Source: Arbacia lixula (lineage: Eukaryota; Echinodermata; Echinoidea; Arbacioida; Arbaciidae). From it: 64,000 nucleotides of DNA. Of this stretch, positions 47,901 to 53,900 are shown piece by piece. Every line of letters starts with the position of its first letter. Positions within the stretch are counted from its first letter, which is position 1. Under the pieces are notes generated by a model, which had not been told where the DNA came from, did not search any database, and saw only the letters and a program-made list of their open reading frames with translations. The translations under genes were made by a program, and so were the position numbers. The stretch is taken from positions 1,260,983 to 1,324,982 of the forward strand of contig OZ022596.1 of assembly GCA_963669155.1 (NCBI GenBank), written 5' to 3'.

Positions 47901-50900
47901 TGTTTTTGATGAAGGAATAATTCTATTCAAAGAGGTATGTGAGTACAAATGTGTTTCTAATGATGTGTCAAATGTGCAAGTCTAATGATGCATATCCTTT
48001 TGAGAAAAAGACATTTTCGAAAAAAATTCAACACACCACATAGAAGAGCACCTCGCATGTGATGTCACAAAATGAAAACTTTAAAAGATCATAACTCTCT
48101 AATCCTTTGGAGGATTTTCATCAAGCCTGCACTAATATGTTTCTTTCATGTTTCTGCTTTTTTTAAAAACCAACTCAATGTTCTGAGAACTGCGCCTCCA
48201 CAAGCCATTTGGCTTTATTTGTAGTTTCCTATTTTCATTTTGACTTATACTGTGTATATACATGTATTGTTTTTAATTGAAATGAAAATGAATATATGAA
48301 ATGAAATTAAATTAAATTTAAAAAAATCAGGATGAACTTAAATTCCTTTAAAAACAGTTGGTAGTTATTCTGAAATATAGTTTGATATAAAAAAAATGTT
48401 CAATTATGCAAATCATGATGATTTAGGATGTGGACCTACCTTTGCTATGAGGACCTTTGTGTGCCAGACCATGCCAGAGATGCCTGACTCTGAGATCTCA
48501 TGGCGAATCAAGTCAGCATCCTGCAAAGAAAACATGACACGCATTAACACATATGGGACCAGCCACCACAATCACATATATACCTTTTGATTAAATTAAG
48601 TCTTGATGACAGTTAGATTTTTGGGCTTCATGAACCCTAATCCAATTAGCATGTCAAATTTTGCCACGGAAGCGCAGTAACCAAAGGTGTGTGGCTTAAT
48701 TTCACCCCATAAGGAATTTGATGTTTATTCATAGCCTGCAGTAACCAAAGGTGTGTGGCTTAATTTCACCCTATAAGGAATTTGATGTTTATTCATAGCC
48801 TGCAGTAACCAAAGGTGTGTGGCTTAATTTCACCCTATAAGGAATTTGATATTTATTCATAGCCTGCAGTAACCAAAGGTGTGTGGCTTAATTCCACCCT
48901 ATAAGGAATTTGATGTTTATTCATAGCCTGCAGTAACCAAAGGTGTGTGGCTTAATTTCACCCTATAAGGAATTTGATGTTTATTCATATCCTGCAGTAA
49001 CCAAAGGGGAGTGACTTAATTTCACCCTATAAGGAATTTGATGTTTATTCATAGCCTGCAGTAACCAAAGGTGAGTGGCTTAATTTCACCCTATAAGAAA
49101 TTTGATGTTTATCCATAGCCTGTCATCTGTTATCCGTGCAGCAGATTATGCGGAAGTCACGGTTTTCAGTACCTGAGTGGAGAAAAGGCAGCTCACAAAC
49201 ATGTGGGCTCCGTAAAGACCGGGTTAAGGTGATGAATATACCTCCACCTCTGTGCTAGCTTCATCTCGTTTCAATCTATGGTCTTCATCTTCTTTGCTAA
49301 GAAAACTTATACATTTGTTTGAAATTGGACCAGTGAAATCCAAGTTATTACAAGAAATATTATCTTTGATAAATATTCCTAGAAATGTTTTTGATGTGTA
49401 TTGATGTTATACACTTCGTAATGATCTATAAATGTGAAAACATGAAATAGTTCCTAAATCTTAAATTGAAAACAACCTTGAAATGATATTTTTTGTATAA
49501 AGTGTTGATGTGTAGTGATATGTATGTATCGCCTGATTTCTAAATGACAAATCAACATGAAAGGAATGTCCAAATCTACAAATTGGCAACATGCTGAATA
49601 CTCACGGAGTTGAGTTTTGGAAGCACAGCAGTGGATATTGATAGATTGAACTGATTTGCAGAGGTCAGCTCTAGGACGTAGTCGTTCATTTTGTTGTAGC
49701 ACAGCGCCGTGTTGTGGTTCTTCAATGAGAGAATGAAGAAATAGAAAGTCACATCTAGGCTACATATACATGTAATATGATAATCATAATAATGATAATT
49801 ACAATATATAACATTTATACATCATCTAATACAGCGTTTCTAAGCACCTCATATATATAAATATATCAGCATATATATATATTAGCATTATATATTAGCA
49901 TCCATTATATATTGTTCTAAGCACCTCATATATATAAATATATCAGCATATATATATTTATATTAGCATTATATATTAGCATCCATTATATATTGTGTAT
50001 CACTATATATTATACATAAGAACATATTAATACCTCTAAGTGCTCATGAAGACCCACCTTCCTACTGGCACATCAAGACATCTATCCTGTACATGAATGG
50101 ATTGAACCATACTTCTCATTTCTTCTGTGACATGACGTCTATGCTATTCCATGGAATAGGGGTGTAATATATTTTTACCTTGATGTTGTCCATCCCATCC
50201 TTTGACATCTTTGTCCAACTTTCTGCAAACTCCTTGTGACTCTAAAACAGAAAATGGACAAAAAGATTCAAAATTTGCTTTTCTCGTCAGACTTTAAATG
50301 GAAAGTGCACCCTGAAAGTACATAGGTTTTAATTAAAGCACCATCATGAAAGATTAAGTGAATTTTTGACGAAAATCCGTCAAAGGATAAGAAATTTATG
50401 GCTTTTTACACTTTAAATTTGTGACATCACTTATGGGTTTTTCTCCCATATGTTGTGCACTATATGATTCCATGAATTGCTCTTATTCCATTTTTTGATG
50501 AAGATATGAATCTTGTCCAAAGATGTTTTTGTGCGAAAGGTTGCACCAGTAAAATAGTATATATCCCTGACACTTGAAATATAACAATTCATATTTGAAA
50601 TATAACAATGATAATAACATACATGTGATAAGATTAGTATTCCCCAAAACTAAATTGTTCTTCTCACTAGCCCTGTTCAATTCTTCTATTCTATCCCTTT
50701 CCCTATTCTAGTGCATTATGTTTTTTCATGATGTGCTTTTACTTTTTTGTCTTTGTTTTTTTTATATATAAAACGTTATGATTGATTGACAATGCTTGTA
50801 TATGGGAAATTATGAATATGTTATGCTACAAATGTTAAAAACACATTTTTAAGTTTATGCATTAAAAATTCATATATCAATTTTACATATTGTAGTGTTG

Positions 50901-53900
50901 GCAAGCCATCTCTGGGGCCTTTTAACTCAAAGCCCAGCTTCTAAGATTGGCCCCTCCACATTCTCTTCAAAAATTTATATCCTAATTTCGTTGAATGAAT
51001 TTGTTATTCATGTTATTCTAAATATTTGCTTGCCCTCATCATGTCTGTTGTTTGTTTATTTGAAAATGTTGAAATAAATATTAATACACAATTGATTATA
51101 ATAATGAAACATTTATGCTCATTCATTTGGTGCATCTTTGATCATTTGTGACGCTTGATCTCAACAGCTGTAAAGGTGCCTGCTCCCAAATGAGTTATGT
51201 TTATTTTCATAGACAAAAAAATGAAGAAACTCATGAATCAAGACTACTCCTCACCTTGTCAATGACAGACTCCATAGACTCTGCCTGTCTCACATAGTCA
51301 TCCTGATAGACGCCTAGCCTCTTCACCAGCTGTTGTTTGTTTTTGGCGGACTCCACCAACTGGTCAGTGACGGATGCCTCTAGGGCCTCCCCTAGATCAC
51401 TGTGGTCCTACAAAATAATTTTTTTAATCAAGGCAGGAAATATATTCACTTTGGGCATATTTTATAACTACATTACACATGACATCTTTGGTTTTTGAAA
51501 GGGGATAAGAGCATTTCTAATTATTCCTTTTTTGCAAAATCCAAAGCTAAGCAACTTGGTGTCTCTAGCGTCTCTCTGAGATCGCTGTGGTCCTACATAT
51601 TACATTTTTAATCAAGATGGTAGAATTATACACCACAGGCATATTTTTAAATGAAATTTCTGTTTTTTGGGTATAAGAACATTTCTATAAATTCCTTCTT
51701 GCAAAATCTAAAGCTGAGCCGCGCTTTTACTTTGTGTCTTGCCAAGATTGTTATGGTCTTATAAATTTTGATCAAAATGGGAAAATGTGTCACTATGAGC
51801 ATAATTTTACATTACACCACATAACGATTTTCTGAAAGGGAATGAATTCTTGTCTCTGTACAAGGAACCTGTATATAAAGACCACTCAAGTGAGACAAGA
51901 AATCTGCCCTACTCTGACAAAATGAAGCAACTACATGTGTCTTTCACTTGCATTGGCATCACTGCAAGACCACATCATGTTAGATTGAACATCTCGCAGC
52001 AAGATGAACATTTCTTGTCCACATTTTGGCCGTATGTAGGGGATGCGGGGTACAATCTAAGAGTACCAATAACCCAGATTTGAGTGATTTGTCACTTGCT
52101 TCCTTTTGCCAGAGTAGAAATGTGACCTTTATAAGCAGGTGGCCTTTATGTACAGGTTATTCTGCTATCCTAATGCAATGGGTAATATCGTTCAAGGGAT
52201 ACAAATGCGGTCTTTATGGATAAGAGGTCTTTCTGTACACTACCCTACTCTGACAAATAGAAGCAAGTGACAAATCACTCAGAGCTGGTTTATTGGTACT
52301 CTTAGATCGTACCCAGCATTCCCTACATACAGGCAAAATCTGGACAAGAAATATTCATCTTGTTGCAAGACATTCAATCTAATATGATGCGGTGTTGCAC
52401 TGATGTCAATGCAAGTGAAAGATACACTTTGCTCATTAACAAGAAAAGTCTCTTTTGTTAGTTGCTTCCTTTTGTCAGGGTAGGGCAGTACAGGTGTTTG
52501 CTTTGGTAGGATCCATAAGCACTGTAAGTGGTACTCTCTACTTACAAACACATTGCAGTGTATGAAATAATAGCTGAATATCATGATCGTTCTTATATTT
52601 ACCTGAGCTGCTGATCCATAGGCGACCAGCAGGTTCTCCCAAACAATGAACAGATTCTTGTTGTCCTGCCATCTGCACAATATGATATAGAGAGTGAGAG
52701 AGTGAGAGAGAAAGTAAGAGAGAGAATTGGAGAGAGAGAGAGAAAGAGAGAGAGAGATATGGAGAGAGAGGAAGTGAGACAGGGAGAGAAAGAAAATTAG
52801 AAAATAACAGAGAGAGAGAGTTAGATAGAAGGAGTAAATGGGAGACAGAGAGTTAGAGCGAGCAAGAGAAAGAGAGAAACAGAAAGGGAGAGAATTAGAA
52901 AGTGAGAGAGAGTAAGATTGAAAGAGAAAAAGAGAGCAAGCAAAAGAAAGAGAGAAAAAACAATAGAAAGTGAGAGAGAGAATGAGAAATTAAGAGAGAA
53001 AGAGAGAGAGTTAGACAGAAAGGGTAAATGAGAGAGAGAAAGAATGAGAAACAGATAGACAGAAAAAGCAAAAAAGAGGGGGAATGAGAAAGACACAGAA
53101 AAAATGTGCAAGAGGGGAAAGGAGAGAGAGAGAAAGTGAAGAAAGAGATATAAAAAAGCGAACCAAAAGAAAGGGAAAAGTAATGAAGGAAAATAAAACT
53201 ATCATACTTTTTGACAGTCATTCAATAATTCAAACACATGCATGGGAACTATATGCATTACAGATAGGAACTATATTATATACCTAGGAAGGAAATACAT
53301 ATTCCAGGAAAGGAGCTTTATATATATATAGAGAGAGAGAGACCTAGGATGTATTCCAGGAAAAGATTTATACTACTAATTTCTCTCTTGATGCTTATAT
53401 AGCTCTTAATAACTTAATGATCTCGAAGCACTTAACAATGACTCTAACATACTACTGTAAACTTAAAATGACAATACGAAAATTACATTAAAAATATTTA
53501 TATACCTAGGAGAGAATTATATATTCCTAGAAAAGAACTACCTCAATATAATCCTTTTAGGAAACTATTTTTACCTGGGAGGAAACTATGTATTCATGGA
53601 AATTTGGTATATATCTCGAAAGGAAATATATACCTCTGGGAACTATATATATACCTGTCTTTTGCAAGCAGTGTCTTTTCCTTGAATGTCTCCACTAATG
53701 ACTGCAATTTGTGAGAGAAATCCTGGTGGGTTTTGGCAATCGAGGTATGGAACTCAGCAACTGCAAGGAAGAGAAAAACATCACAAAGTTCTCATTTAAA
53801 CTGGAAGCCCCAAATCACAATTTTTTTTACATTGCCAGCATGCAAACAGTAATAGTAAATGGTGAGACATAAAATTCAATTTTCTAAATCGCGATCTTAG

